37,873 nucleotides of DNA from a virus. A model generated the notes under the pieces. The model had not been told where the DNA came from. It saw nothing but the letters and a program-made list of their open reading frames with translations, and searched no databases. The DNA lies in the IMG/VR virus record IMGVR_UViG_3300025009_000254, positions 1 to 37,873 of that record. One strand, 5' to 3'. Position numbers and translations under genes: made by a program. Position 1 is the stretch's first letter; each line of letters starts with the position of its first letter. Positions 15,092 through 21,481 of the stretch are shown one piece after another.

Positions 15092-15768
15092 TTCCCTGTC
15101 CTTTCTATGGTCTTGCGGATAAACTCAACGCCTTTTTGGTACACAAGCGTTTTCAGGCTTATCTGCGGCTCGCCATAGCGGTCATTGTAGGTCTGCTCAA
15201 TAACCCTGAAGTACCCGGCGTCCTGATATTGGCGGTACGGCACATTCCGGTCATCAAGTATGCTTTGATCACGGAGAAACTGGAATATCTTATTGCGCCC
15301 CCATCCGTGAAGGTTCAGGGCAGCGGCGACATCGCGCATTTGTAGCGCGGTCTTTGAATCTGCCACCTGATCGAAAAAAGCGGCCTTTGGCTCAAGCTCG
15401 GCTATACGCTTGTTGCCTTTCTGGATCAGTTCATTCGCGGCTTGAAGAGCGCGGGCAAAGACAAGTTCAGGGGTATTCCATGCTTGCTCGACCTGAATAA
15501 AGTATGCCCTGACTTCCTGACCTTTTGCCGTGCGCTCCATCATGGCTACATGCTTGGCGGTGTCGATTGTCAGATAGTATTCAACCGATGGACGGCCTCC
15601 GGTACTTTCTAACATTCTTGTTAAAAAGTCCTGGCCCTATTCAAAGTCGCTTATCCGGTCGGCTATCCAGTTTCCAAACTGGCGCTTGCTTTCCAGCTTG
15701 TCCCACAGCTCACGGGCACTGACCATTGGCTGGCCTTCGTACTCTTCGACCTTGATTAAGTCGTTCAT
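15088..15768 (-). pseudogene. Phage antirepressor (AntA + KilAC), interrupted by an in-frame amber codon
   Basis: From ATG 15768 (ATGA overlap with the upstream gene) the frame reads MNDLIKVEEYEGQPMVSARE, LWDKLESKRQFGNWIADRIS, DFE, then TAG at 15639-15637 (codon 44). It continues without a shift: GQDFLTRMLESTGGRPSVEY, YLTIDTAKHVAMMERTAKGQ and EVRAYFIQVEQ. Together this is a textbook AntA domain, with the amber replacing a residue of the usual F-x-E/N-x-Q-D-F segment. Residues about 120-226 form a KilAC DNA-binding domain (QMRDVAAALNLHGWGRNKIF ... LVYQKGVEFIRKTI). Restart at ATG 15615 would give a protein lacking half of AntA. Such proteins relieve prophage repression or modulate regulators. 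Confidence 0.8.
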
Positions 15769-16439
15769 AGATCACTCCTTTCAAGTCTTTCAAGGTTGCG
15801 CTTCTTGGCAACGGTCGCAAACTCGCTAAGCCGTTCGATCAGCTCAAGGACTTTGCTATAGGGCGGCTCGGGTAAATGGTTGTTACCAGAATCGGCACCG
15901 ATGTTGACTTGTACTGGATCACAGCGCTTTATGAGCTCCACCAGGGGTTCAAGGTCGAAGTCCATAATCGGCTCGATAGTGACGTATTTTAGCGAATTAC
16001 CAATAACTCCCATCCAATACGCCCTATCTTCTGGCCGCGGAGAACTTGCCATTATTTCAGGATACCAGCGGTTTGATTCTATCGTTGTGCATGTTACATA
16101 ATCAAAATCACAATAAGATAAATCATCGTTCATGAACTCAGGATTTTTACTCTGGAATAAATACTTGTTGCGTCCATAAAACTCGCAATGTTTCAGCGTT
16201 GCCTTTAACCAATATCTCGGAATTCCCTTGGCGAATATGTCACAACTCGAACCAACAAAGATAAAATTATCCTTGCCAAGATCGGTTTTCAGTTCCTTCT
16301 CATCAAACCGAGCCGCCTTGAGTTTGCCCCAACGTTTCATATAGCAATAGCTGCAATCGTGGGGGCACGTGCCCTTAATGGTGTTCCATGTATGAGTTAC
16401 AAAATCATACATATTGCCTTTGGCTATGTTTAGACCCAT
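15765..16439 (-). CDS. DUF5131/Gp37-like, radical-SAM-type iron-sulfur protein
   Basis: ATG 16439 is chosen because GGAG lies six bases upstream. The 224-residue protein has a Cys cluster CPHDCSYC (C-x3-C-x2-C, about residues 25-32) following HTWNTIKG, the arrangement of a radical-SAM [4Fe-4S] site. DNFIFVGSSCDIFAKGIPRY, FQSKNPEF, YVTCTTIESNR and LKYVTIEPIMDFDLEPLVEL follow, matching the TIM-barrel pattern of the phage DUF5131 family. Substrate unknown; nucleic-acid or nucleotide modification is a guess. It is preceded by two promoters and a hairpin terminator, so expression may need readthrough. Confidence 0.78.
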   Translation of the reverse strand: MGLNIAKGNMYDFVTHTWNTIKGTCPHDCSYCYMKRWGKLKAARFDEKELKTDLGKDNFIFVGSSCDIFAKGIPRYWLKATLKHCEFYGRNKYLFQSKNPEFMNDDLSYCDFDYVTCTTIESNRWYPEIMASSPRPEDRAYWMGVIGNSLKYVTIEPIMDFDLEPLVELIKRCDPVQVNIGADSGNNHLPEPPYSKVLELIERLSEFATVAKKRNLERLERSDL

Positions 16440-16452
16440 ATTAATCTCCAAT

Positions 16453-16522
16453 AAAAAAAGGTCTATGAGAATCCCCCGGCATGGGTTAACCTGCTAGTGG
16501 GCAGGCTGGATTCTCATAAACC
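16453..16522 (-). ncRNA. Small terminated hairpin RNA or attenuator (unit A)
   Basis: The arms 16522-16508 and 16474-16460 pair over 15 bp (one GU) and are followed by seven U (16459-16453). The 33-base interior can fold into CCTGC-CCACTA-GCAGG and CCC-ATGCC-GGG, giving a three-way junction. The start predicted from the promoter at 16558-16529 is about 16522, exactly the first base of the stem, so the whole transcript would be a 70-nt self-terminated RNA. The ribosome site of the DUF5131 gene follows six bases later. Confidence 0.62.
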
Positions 16523-16528
16523 TCTTGT

Positions 16529-16558
16529 AAGTTACGCCCCCACTAGGGCCGCTGTCAA
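16529..16558 (-). promoter_or_regulatory. Sigma70 promoter P2 of unit A
   Basis: TTGACA (16558-16553), 18-base spacer, TAACTT (16534-16529). The start predicted near 16522 coincides with the base of the terminator stem. Confidence 0.65.
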
Positions 16559-16586
16559 GTCGGGATGCCGCCCGCCTGACAAGTAA

Positions 16587-16615
16587 AATATACCACGGCT
16601 TTGATCGGCTGTCAA
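16587..16615 (-). promoter_or_regulatory. Sigma70 promoter P1 of unit A
   Basis: TTGACA (16615-16610), 17-base spacer, TATATT (16592-16587). The -35 region is part of GAATATGATTGACAG, which recurs exactly at 27013-26999 before unit C. It lies directly after the stop of the zinc protein gene. Confidence 0.75.
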
Positions 16616-17197
16616 TCATATTCTCATGTTTCCGCGTAACTGCTTGACCCGTGCGTCCAGTTCATCCCTGGCTTGCCGTTCCTCTTGGTCTGCGGTGTAC
16701 CGTTCCTTGAGTCGCTTGGACTTGTTGAACCATACCCCTTGCGGCTTACCCTTGCCGTAGTTCCCGTTGGCGAACTTCTGCAAATAGCTCTCGTACCATT
16801 CCGGCACATGGCCCAAAGTCACGCTTGCCCGGTACATAAGCGTCCAGCATCGTTGAAAACCGCAGTTAGGGCAGCGATCATGTATGTCTAGGTCTATCTG
16901 CTGGTCATCGGTTGGCGCCGGATGGTACTTGTAATCCTCACCGCAGCAGTCGCACTGGATCGGCATTGAAGCGATATAAACTGGCTGCGTGAAGGATACC
17001 CCTGCCTTGCGGCAGGCGTCCTTGATATCCTTGACGCCGATTTTCATTGACGCCTTGGCTTCGTCCAGGATCGTATCGAATACCAGTTGCCGGTCTTTCT
17101 CTGGGATGCTCTGCGCTACCCTGTCCATCTCGGTTATCATGGCCGATGATGGTTTTGGGAAACATTCGATCAGCTTGTCCACCAGGTCAATGCTCAT
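16616..17197 (-). CDS. Zinc-binding protein paired with the DUF4373 gene
   Basis: A 193-residue protein. An N-terminal helical domain (LVDKLIECFPKPSSAMITEM ... DTILDEAKASMKIGVKDIKD) is followed by a two-knuckle zinc site CDCCGEDYKYH...DRCPNCGFQ (residues about 83-113) and a basic C-terminal helix rich in Lys/Arg (FNKSKRLKERYTADQEERQA). Its ATG overlaps the stop of the DUF4373 gene, suggesting a joint role in replication initiation, for example as helicase loader or accessory factor. This is inference from order; no family is recognised. Confidence 0.72.
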   Translation of the reverse strand: MSIDLVDKLIECFPKPSSAMITEMDRVAQSIPEKDRQLVFDTILDEAKASMKIGVKDIKDACRKAGVSFTQPVYIASMPIQCDCCGEDYKYHPAPTDDQQIDLDIHDRCPNCGFQRCWTLMYRASVTLGHVPEWYESYLQKFANGNYGKGKPQGVWFNKSKRLKERYTADQEERQARDELDARVKQLRGNMRI

Positions 17198-18144
17198 CGG
17201 CCAGCCTCCTTGTTCCTGGCCCGGATTGCTGCCAGCTCCTCCTTGGCCTTCCTGACCTCGCGCTCTGTCCGATCCTCTTCGGGTTCATGCTTGATGATCT
17301 TGCAGCGGTCAAAAGGCTTGGCATCGTCGCCGTAACTATCCGGGCCTGACTTCATAAAGCCTGGGAAGCCTGCAAACTTTGGGAAGGCTTCATGCTCGGA
17401 AGATCCTAGAATCTGGCAATAGTTGTCAATCGCCTTGATTACCTCATCGGCGGTGTACGTGCCAAGAGTGCGTAATGCTGGCCCGGTCTGATCGGGCGGC
17501 ATGGATATGATCAGGTGCCGGAACTTTGGCAAGGCAGGCTGGCTGTTCCAGTGTTCGCGGATGCGGTCAAGGTCTTTGCCTGCGGTTGTCTTTGGTTGAT
17601 TTGATGGCTCTGGTGAAAAAGGGAAGGACTCTTCTTTTTCTTTACTATCCTCTTCTTTACTTTCCTTTCCTTTTCTTTGTGGCATAAACTCGCCAGACAA
17701 TCCATTACTTACAGTTTTATCCTCGCCAGTAAACGCAATTTCCTCCCCTGTAAACCATTTTGCTATGTTTAAATCCAGTTCTTTATCTATTGTCTTGATC
17801 AGCCTTGCAGAGTCAGTAACAATTTTTACCCATCGTTTTTGAATACCAGAAGATGTTAAAATATCCAGCTTTTCATACACGCCTTTATGGAAAAGTGATT
17901 TTGATATTGCAAAACTAATTATTTCATCAAGGCTTTTTTCGTCTATATGATTAGATGCAGCAAACAAAAGTTTCGTATCTTCATCCCATTTTAAGGCGTA
18001 CCCTTCATGGTAAATCATCTTGAATAATTCAACCATACAGCCTATCCCGACAAGGCCAAACCGGGCTTTTACAAGCTGCATTTTAACGTCCCATTCTGTA
18101 TCTAATGGGAAATAATCTAAGCCCTGTTTAGGTGATCTGCCCAT
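17194..18144 (-). CDS. DUF4373 (Lin1244/Lin1753-type) replication-associated protein
   Basis: A 316-residue protein whose first 110 residues show the DUF4373 pattern: GLDYFPLDTEWDVKMQLVKA, RFGLVGIGCMVELFKMIYHE, YEKLDILTSSGIQKRWVKI. Such winged-helix-like domains are common in phage and plasmid replication initiator/DnaD-like proteins. A charged linker (about residues 145-175, with lysine/glutamate runs) leads to a C-terminal region with TADEVIKAIDNYCQIL, like the second domain of such proteins. It begins one base after the TAG of the small HTH regulator and shares its promoter. Confidence 0.8.
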   Translation of the reverse strand: MGRSPKQGLDYFPLDTEWDVKMQLVKARFGLVGIGCMVELFKMIYHEGYALKWDEDTKLLFAASNHIDEKSLDEIISFAISKSLFHKGVYEKLDILTSSGIQKRWVKIVTDSARLIKTIDKELDLNIAKWFTGEEIAFTGEDKTVSNGLSGEFMPQRKGKESKEEDSKEKEESFPFSPEPSNQPKTTAGKDLDRIREHWNSQPALPKFRHLIISMPPDQTGPALRTLGTYTADEVIKAIDNYCQILGSSEHEAFPKFAGFPGFMKSGPDSYGDDAKPFDRCKIIKHEPEEDRTEREVRKAKEELAAIRARNKEAGR

Positions 18145-18145
18145 A

Positions 18146-18325
18146 CTAGTCTACCAATATAGGCCGCACTGTTTTTGATCTAAGTAGCTTTTTAGGGATC
18201 TGTGCTTTTTCAAGCAAAGCGTATAACGTAGGCTTGCTTATTCCGTAATGCTCGCAAACTTGGGCCACGCTCATTGTGTTATAAAACCTAGATAGCTCTT
18301 TCCTAGATACTACAACATTAGTCAT
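18146..18325 (-). CDS. Small HTH DNA-binding protein
   Basis: ATG 18325 with GAGG eight bases upstream is preferred over GTG 18334. The 59-residue protein carries a resolvase/MerR-like helix-turn-helix, MSVAQVCEHYGISKPTLYAL, followed by a basic stretch (IPKKLLRSKT). It is the first gene behind a very good promoter and precedes the replication gene, so it may control this operon. It is the only candidate repressor-sized regulator in the genome. Confidence 0.75.
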   Translation of the reverse strand: MTNVVVSRKELSRFYNTMSVAQVCEHYGISKPTLYALLEKAQIPKKLLRSKTVRPILVD

Positions 18326-18344
18326 ACTCTTCACCTCTATCGGT

Positions 18345-18373
18345 ATATTAATCTTACTTTGGCATTATGTCAA
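18345..18373 (-). promoter_or_regulatory. Sigma70 promoter of the replication operon
   Basis: TTGACA (18373-18368), 17-base spacer, TAATAT (18350-18345); start near 18338, followed by AGAGGTG and the HTH gene. Confidence 0.8.
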
Positions 18374-18410
18374 GCGTCCTGCGTTGCGTCTGTGTCGTGT
18401 CGGAACCAGT

Positions 18411-18605
18411 TCAAATTATTCTTTCCCCATCGTCAAGCACTGACTTTGCCATTCGAATTATTTCCCTGCCCACTATTAGCGCTTGATGGGCAGGAAGCCG
18501 TATTGTACCACTATCATTAATTGAGCCGCCCGGCACTAGAACACTGACAGCTATTTCACAATCATGATCTTCGTCCACAGAAACAGAACACGCATGAAAA
18601 TACAT
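18411..18605 (-). CDS. Hypothetical protein behind hairpin unit B
   Basis: The start ATG at 18605 follows GGAGG with five bases spacing; the longer upstream frame runs through the hairpin and promoter and is rejected. The 64-residue product is MYFHACSVSVDEDHDCEIAV ... GTIRLPAHQALIVGREIIRM ... LDDGERII, a beta strand pair followed by helices. Function unknown. It is the only gene directly downstream of unit B. Confidence 0.72.
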   Translation of the reverse strand: MYFHACSVSVDEDHDCEIAVSVLVPGGSINDSGTIRLPAHQALIVGREIIRMAKSVLDDGERII

Positions 18606-18615
18606 AGAAGCCTCC

Positions 18616-18689
18616 AAAAACAAAAAGGCCTTGTATCCTGCCGCTGGCGGCGTTAATGGAGTGTCAGCTCCAAAACAGGATACAAAGCC
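18616..18689 (-). ncRNA. Small terminated hairpin RNA or attenuator (unit B)
   Basis: Arms 18689-18676 and 18640-18627 pair over 14 bp (one GU) and are followed by UUUUUGUUUUU (18626-18616). The interior contains GGAG-CTGACA-CTCC and a small CGC-CGCCA-GCG hairpin, so the fold is a three-way junction like unit A. The promoter at 18725-18696 predicts a start at 18690-18689, again at the base of the stem, giving an RNA of about 74 nt. Stem sequences differ from unit A: the architecture is shared, not the sequence. Confidence 0.62.
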
Positions 18690-18695
18690 TCTGAA

Positions 18696-18725
18696 AATAT
18701 AAGCCCTGACAGGCTCGCTTATCAA
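18696..18725 (-). promoter_or_regulatory. Sigma70 promoter P2 of unit B
   Basis: TTGATA (18725-18720), 18-base spacer, TATATT (18701-18696). The spacer contains GAGCCTGTCA, which is repeated 36 bases upstream (18752-18743), a possible operator pair. Confidence 0.65.
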
Positions 18726-18752
18726 CACGCCGCCAGTTGCGTTGACAGGCTC

Positions 18753-18781
18753 ATTCTACACCTATCGCCGGGTTGCGTCAA
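18753..18781 (-). promoter_or_regulatory. Sigma70 promoter P1 of unit B
   Basis: TTGACG (18781-18776), 17-base spacer, TAGAAT (18758-18753). It begins within a few bases of the upstream gene's stop. The tandem arrangement P1-P2-hairpin repeats that of unit A. Confidence 0.68.
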
Positions 18782-18783
18782 GG

Positions 18784-18978
18784 CTAGCAAGGGTATCCTT
18801 CGTGCAGTTCACCGTCGCTATCATAAGCATAAAAATGGCTATCGAATGCTTCACAGGCTTCATTGCCACATTTGTATATTTCCCCGCGCTTGTCTATTCC
18901 AGACATCCCGCTCCCGGTATATTTTCCAAAATAATCATGATCTAAAAGCTCTTGTTCGCAATATGGGCATACTGGCAT
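18784..18978 (-). CDS. Small zinc-ribbon protein
   Basis: The start ATG at 18978, two bases after the previous stop and behind AAAGGAAT, is preferred over the longer frame. The 64-residue product has CPYC at residues 4-7 and CGNEAC near residue 37-42, four Cys that can hold one zinc, and an acidic aromatic tail ending YPC. DNA/RNA binding or protein interaction is possible; function unknown. Confidence 0.72.
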   Translation of the reverse strand: MPVCPYCEQELLDHDYFGKYTGSGMSGIDKRGEIYKCGNEACEAFDSHFYAYDSDGELHEGYPC

Positions 18979-18980
18979 AG

Positions 18981-19157
18981 CTATTCCTTTCCCCGGTAAT
19001 CTGGACACGCCGGGCATGTCTTTGTTTCCTCAAGCGATGCGGCAAGCACTTTACCAGCCGCGCCTAGTGCGGATAAAAGCTGTTCTGTTTCCCGGAAACA
19101 CGCGGTAAAGTCGGCGCAGGTCCCGCAGGTGCGCGGGAATTGGATTAGGGTATCCAT
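18981..19157 (-). CDS. Cysteine-rich small protein (58 aa)
   Basis: ATG 19157, three bases after the SSB gene, to TAG 18981. The product starts MDTLIQFPRTCGTCADFTAC and ends TCPACPDYRGKE, with a helix (ETEQLLSALGAAGKVLAASL) between. C-x2-C pairs near both ends suggest one zinc site closing a hairpin. It fits exactly between SSB and the zinc-ribbon gene. Confidence 0.7.
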   Translation of the reverse strand: MDTLIQFPRTCGTCADFTACFRETEQLLSALGAAGKVLAASLEETKTCPACPDYRGKE

Positions 19158-19159
19158 GG

Positions 19160-19594
19160 TTAAAAAGTCGGATATTGATCGTCAAACTCTGGCTGTTGCG
19201 CTGGCTTTGACTGATGGCTTGCCGGGGTAGTGCCGTAGCCTAGATCGCCGCGTGGCTTGTCTGTGGGCTTGTCCTGGCTCTTGCCGCCTAGAAGCTGGAT
19301 CTCATTGGCGTTGACTTTGACTCGAGATTGCTTGACACCATCCTTTTCCCAATGATCTTCGAAGGCTTCACCGGATACGGCTACCTGGGTTCCCTTGATC
19401 ATAAACTGGGCCAGGCTTTCGGCACGCTTGCCCCAGAGCGAGCAATTCCAGAATGACGGTTCCTTTACCCACTCATTGCCTTTTTTGGCCCGCCGGTCTG
19501 TAGCTACGGTAAAGCCAAGAATCGGATCTCCTGACTGCGTGTAGCGCAACTCTGAATCTTTCGTGAGCCTGCCTACGATAACTATTGATACCAT
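19160..19594 (-). CDS. ssb: Single-stranded DNA-binding protein
   Basis: A 144-residue SSB. The OB-fold is clear: VSIVIVGRLTKDSELRYTQS, ILGFTVATDRRAKKG, PSFWNCSLWGKRAESLAQFM, IKGTQVAVSGEAFEDHWEKD, RVKVNANEIQLLGG. A flexible Gln/Pro-rich linker ends in an acidic tip EFDDQYPTF, the usual docking site for partner proteins, although not the exact DDDIPF. It coats ssDNA during replication and works with the ERF/YqaJ recombination pair encoded upstream. Confidence 0.95.
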   Translation of the reverse strand: MVSIVIVGRLTKDSELRYTQSGDPILGFTVATDRRAKKGNEWVKEPSFWNCSLWGKRAESLAQFMIKGTQVAVSGEAFEDHWEKDGVKQSRVKVNANEIQLLGGKSQDKPTDKPRGDLGYGTTPASHQSKPAQQPEFDDQYPTF

Positions 19595-19633
19595 TTCAAG
19601 TCCCTTCTTTATCGGTTAGACGATTGTCTACAA

Positions 19634-19705
19634 CTAATCCTGTTCGCCGATTACGATACCGATCAGGCCGATTATTATAGCCATAGCCAGTAGTGCGCCG
19701 GTCAA
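19634..19705 (-). CDS. Possible 23-aa transmembrane microprotein
   Basis: TTG 19705 overlaps the stop of the preceding gene (TTGA) and has GGAGG six bases upstream. It encodes GALLAMAIIIGLIGIVIG as its core with a short EQD tail, a single membrane helix. It is very short, so translation is uncertain, but spacing and coupling are correct. Confidence 0.42.
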   Translation of the reverse strand: MTGALLAMAIIIGLIGIVIGEQD

Positions 19706-19830
19706 AAGTGTCCTCCCTTCCTGATCCAGTCACGGAATGCCAGATACGCTGGCCCGAAGGCCAGTGTTGCCAGCACGACAACCACGGCATCGAGAACAGC
19801 GCCAGCAATGACATATTCAAGAGCGTACAT
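19702..19830 (-). CDS. Small membrane protein (42 aa)
   Basis: ATG 19830 lies within the end of the preceding gene (14-base overlap). It encodes MYALEYVIAGAVLDAVVVVL, then ATLAFGPAYLAFRDWIRKGG, then HF: one membrane helix followed by a basic tail. Function unknown; it lies in a tandem of two microproteins before SSB. Confidence 0.6.
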   Translation of the reverse strand: MYALEYVIAGAVLDAVVVVLATLAFGPAYLAFRDWIRKGGHF

Positions 19831-20083
19831 CTTTGGCCTCCGCTTCGATCATGGCATCGGCTTGCTCGAAGGCCCAACTGGCAAGAGTTTTTGCAACTAC
19901 ATCAGGGAAGTAAGAGCAGAGTCCAGTTAGCGCCTGTCCAGCGTACCACTGGCGAAGGGTCATATCTTTTGCATGTTTTTCTATTGGACCCGGCGCTATC
20001 ATGTAATTTTTACGAATACTTTGACAATCAGGGCAAAAATTTGCTGAGTCGGCAATTGGCACACCACAATGTATGCATTTCAT
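19817..20083 (-). CDS. Zinc-ribbon protein with phage-type C-terminal helix domain
   Basis: ATG 20083 overlaps the previous stop (ATGA). The 88-residue protein begins with a zinc ribbon CIHC...FCPDC (residues 3-25) and continues with MTLRQWYAGQALTGLCSYFP and SWAFEQADAMIEAEAK, a helical module common in small phage proteins. The fusion of the two is less usual. Function unknown. Confidence 0.75.
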   Translation of the reverse strand: MKCIHCGVPIADSANFCPDCQSIRKNYMIAPGPIEKHAKDMTLRQWYAGQALTGLCSYFPDVVAKTLASWAFEQADAMIEAEAKDVRS

Positions 20084-20577
20084 AACCACACCGTCCGCTC
20101 CTTGAGTTCCTCCACCGTACACCGCAAGTCGATCAGGTTGCCGTCATCATCGACAAGGCGGAACACATTCAATACAAAGCCACAATTCTGAATAATAAAC
20201 ATACTGCCACTTGCACCTTTGTATTGCCCTATCATTAGCCGACCAGTACCTTCTGAAAACGCCACCCATTCTCCCGTCTCGGGTTGCCATTTGATGTAGG
20301 GTTTGGCATATCGGTATGCATGGCCATTGGCTCGGTATAAATAATCAATATATCCATCAAGTGGGTATGGCCCAACCCATGCATTGTCATCATCACCACG
20401 ATAAAGAGCCAGTACTCCTAATGCCGCCCAGTTTGGGCAACCTTTCGGGCGCTGGATTGTCAACTTTGATTTGTCCATTGTTTTCTTCCTTCCGTATTGC
20501 AACAGTTTATCGCAAGCTGCTTTCCAGACTTTTAGGTCATCTGGAGTTGGCCAGCAGTTCCAGGATTCTTGTATCAT
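20080..20577 (-). CDS. Hypothetical early protein
   Basis: ATG 20577 overlaps the previous stop (ATGA), giving 165 residues. The first 33 residues are helical (IQESWNCWPTPDDLKVWKAA). An internal MDKSKLTIQRPKGCPNWAAL with its own AAGGA site may be a second start of a 132-residue beta-rich domain (YPLDGYIDYLYRANG, GSMFIIQNCGFVLNVFRLVD). No family recognised. Confidence 0.72.
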   Translation of the reverse strand: MIQESWNCWPTPDDLKVWKAACDKLLQYGRKKTMDKSKLTIQRPKGCPNWAALGVLALYRGDDDNAWVGPYPLDGYIDYLYRANGHAYRYAKPYIKWQPETGEWVAFSEGTGRLMIGQYKGASGSMFIIQNCGFVLNVFRLVDDDGNLIDLRCTVEELKERTVWL

Positions 20578-20927
20578 TTGCCGTGCTCCTCTTCCCACCT
20601 GAGCATGGCCATGTGCCGCTTGTCCTCTATGCGCTTGTCGTACTTTTTCGACCGGGCAATGGTTCCGAGCGGATCATCCACATACAGAGGATGGCCTATG
20701 TCGATTTCCTCGACCTCATTAAAGGCCTCTTCCTTTTCCATGCACTCGCCGCAAAGCCTGTGTCCAGGGATTCCGGTCATGCAGTCCTGACAGTAATACA
20801 GGTGGCATTCGGGGCACTGGAAAGCATCGCAATCGTCTACGACCTCCCCGCAATCAGCACAAGTGCGCTTTTGCATTTCCTGTCTGGCTTCGGCTTCTGA
20901 CCGGCGGTAGGTGTCAACGTCGTTCAT
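20574..20927 (-). CDS. Cross-brace zinc protein (RING/FYVE-like spacing)
   Basis: A 117-residue protein with eight Cys in four C-x2-C pairs between residues about 23 and 62: TCADCG, QCPECH, YCQDCM, LCGECM. This is dense enough for two zinc ions in a cross-brace or double ribbon. The C-terminal half is acidic, then basic and helical. It may mediate protein-protein contacts with the host. No specific family can be claimed. Confidence 0.75.
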   Translation of the reverse strand: MNDVDTYRRSEAEARQEMQKRTCADCGEVVDDCDAFQCPECHLYYCQDCMTGIPGHRLCGECMEKEEAFNEVEEIDIGHPLYVDDPLGTIARSKKYDKRIEDKRHMAMLRWEEEHGK

Positions 20928-21075
20928 TGATCTGCTCCCGTTCCTCGCTTTCCTTGACGGCCTGCATGACTACCATCCGGCACCAGGTACCGGTAGCCAT
21001 CCGTCCAGCCTCGCGCTCTTTGGCAGCTACGACACGGGCTTTTTCTTCATCGGTCAGTGTAATCTGGATCAGCAT
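20914..21075 (-). CDS. Ribbon-helix-helix-like small protein
   Basis: ATG 21075 overlaps the preceding gene by seven bases; the stop overlaps the next gene by 14. The 53-residue product MLIQITLTDEEKARVVAAKE ... GTWCRMVVMQAVKESEE has the beta-strand, two-helix plan of Arc/MobC-type DNA-binding proteins. It may be an early regulator. Confidence 0.65.
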   Translation of the reverse strand: MLIQITLTDEEKARVVAAKEREAGRMATGTWCRMVVMQAVKESEEREQINERR

Positions 21076-21257
21076 ACTTTCACTTCCTTTCCTATCAGCT
21101 TGTTTTCGGCAAATACGCCTTGCCTTGTAATCTCGCAGGGTATCCCTAGCTGGTCTACCCGGTGCAAGATATCGCGCTCTGTCCAGTCCGGTTCCGATTC
21201 GTGGTTCCAGACTGGATCGGTGATGGTAAAAAAGCGGGTGCGCTTAAAGCCTTGCAT
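21069..21257 (-). CDS. Hypothetical early protein (62 aa)
   Basis: ATG 21257 comes one base after the preceding stop; the longer upstream frame is rejected. The product is MQGFKRTRFFTITDPVWNHE ... TERDILHRVDQLGIPCEITR ... KLIGKEVKVC. No family recognised. Confidence 0.68.
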   Translation of the reverse strand: MQGFKRTRFFTITDPVWNHESEPDWTERDILHRVDQLGIPCEITRQGVFAENKLIGKEVKVC

Positions 21258-21258
21258 G

Positions 21259-21453
21259 TTAGTTTCGAACCTGGTAAAGATAGGCAAAATCCCCAGCCAA
21301 GGCGTCCATCGAATTGTTCCACGCCTCAACAGTGGTATATTCAGGTTTGCCCCACTTATTAACATGGTCCACCACGTAGATTTTTTCAGCGTCGATTGGA
21401 TACCCGCAAACGTCAGTTTCTGCTGTAATCTCTGAGCCCTTAAACTGCTGCAT
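21259..21453 (-). CDS. Hypothetical early protein (64 aa)
   Basis: ATG 21453 with AGGAGG five bases upstream, first gene behind the promoter at 21509-21482; the longer frame reads through that promoter. The acidic product contains VCGYPIDAEKIYVVDHVNKW and DALAGDFAYLYQV. Function unknown. Confidence 0.75.
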   Translation of the reverse strand: MQQFKGSEITAETDVCGYPIDAEKIYVVDHVNKWGKPEYTTVEAWNNSMDALAGDFAYLYQVRN

Positions 21454-21481
21454 ATCGTCCTCCTGTATCTGATCTAATACC

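Noticed and set aside
15637-15639. Genome-wide recoding of TAG (e.g. to Gln)
   Set aside because: Terminase large subunit, tail tube, HNH and other genes end sensibly in TAG; readthrough at terL would overlap the portal gene. The phage tRNA-Gln has anticodon UUG, not CUA.
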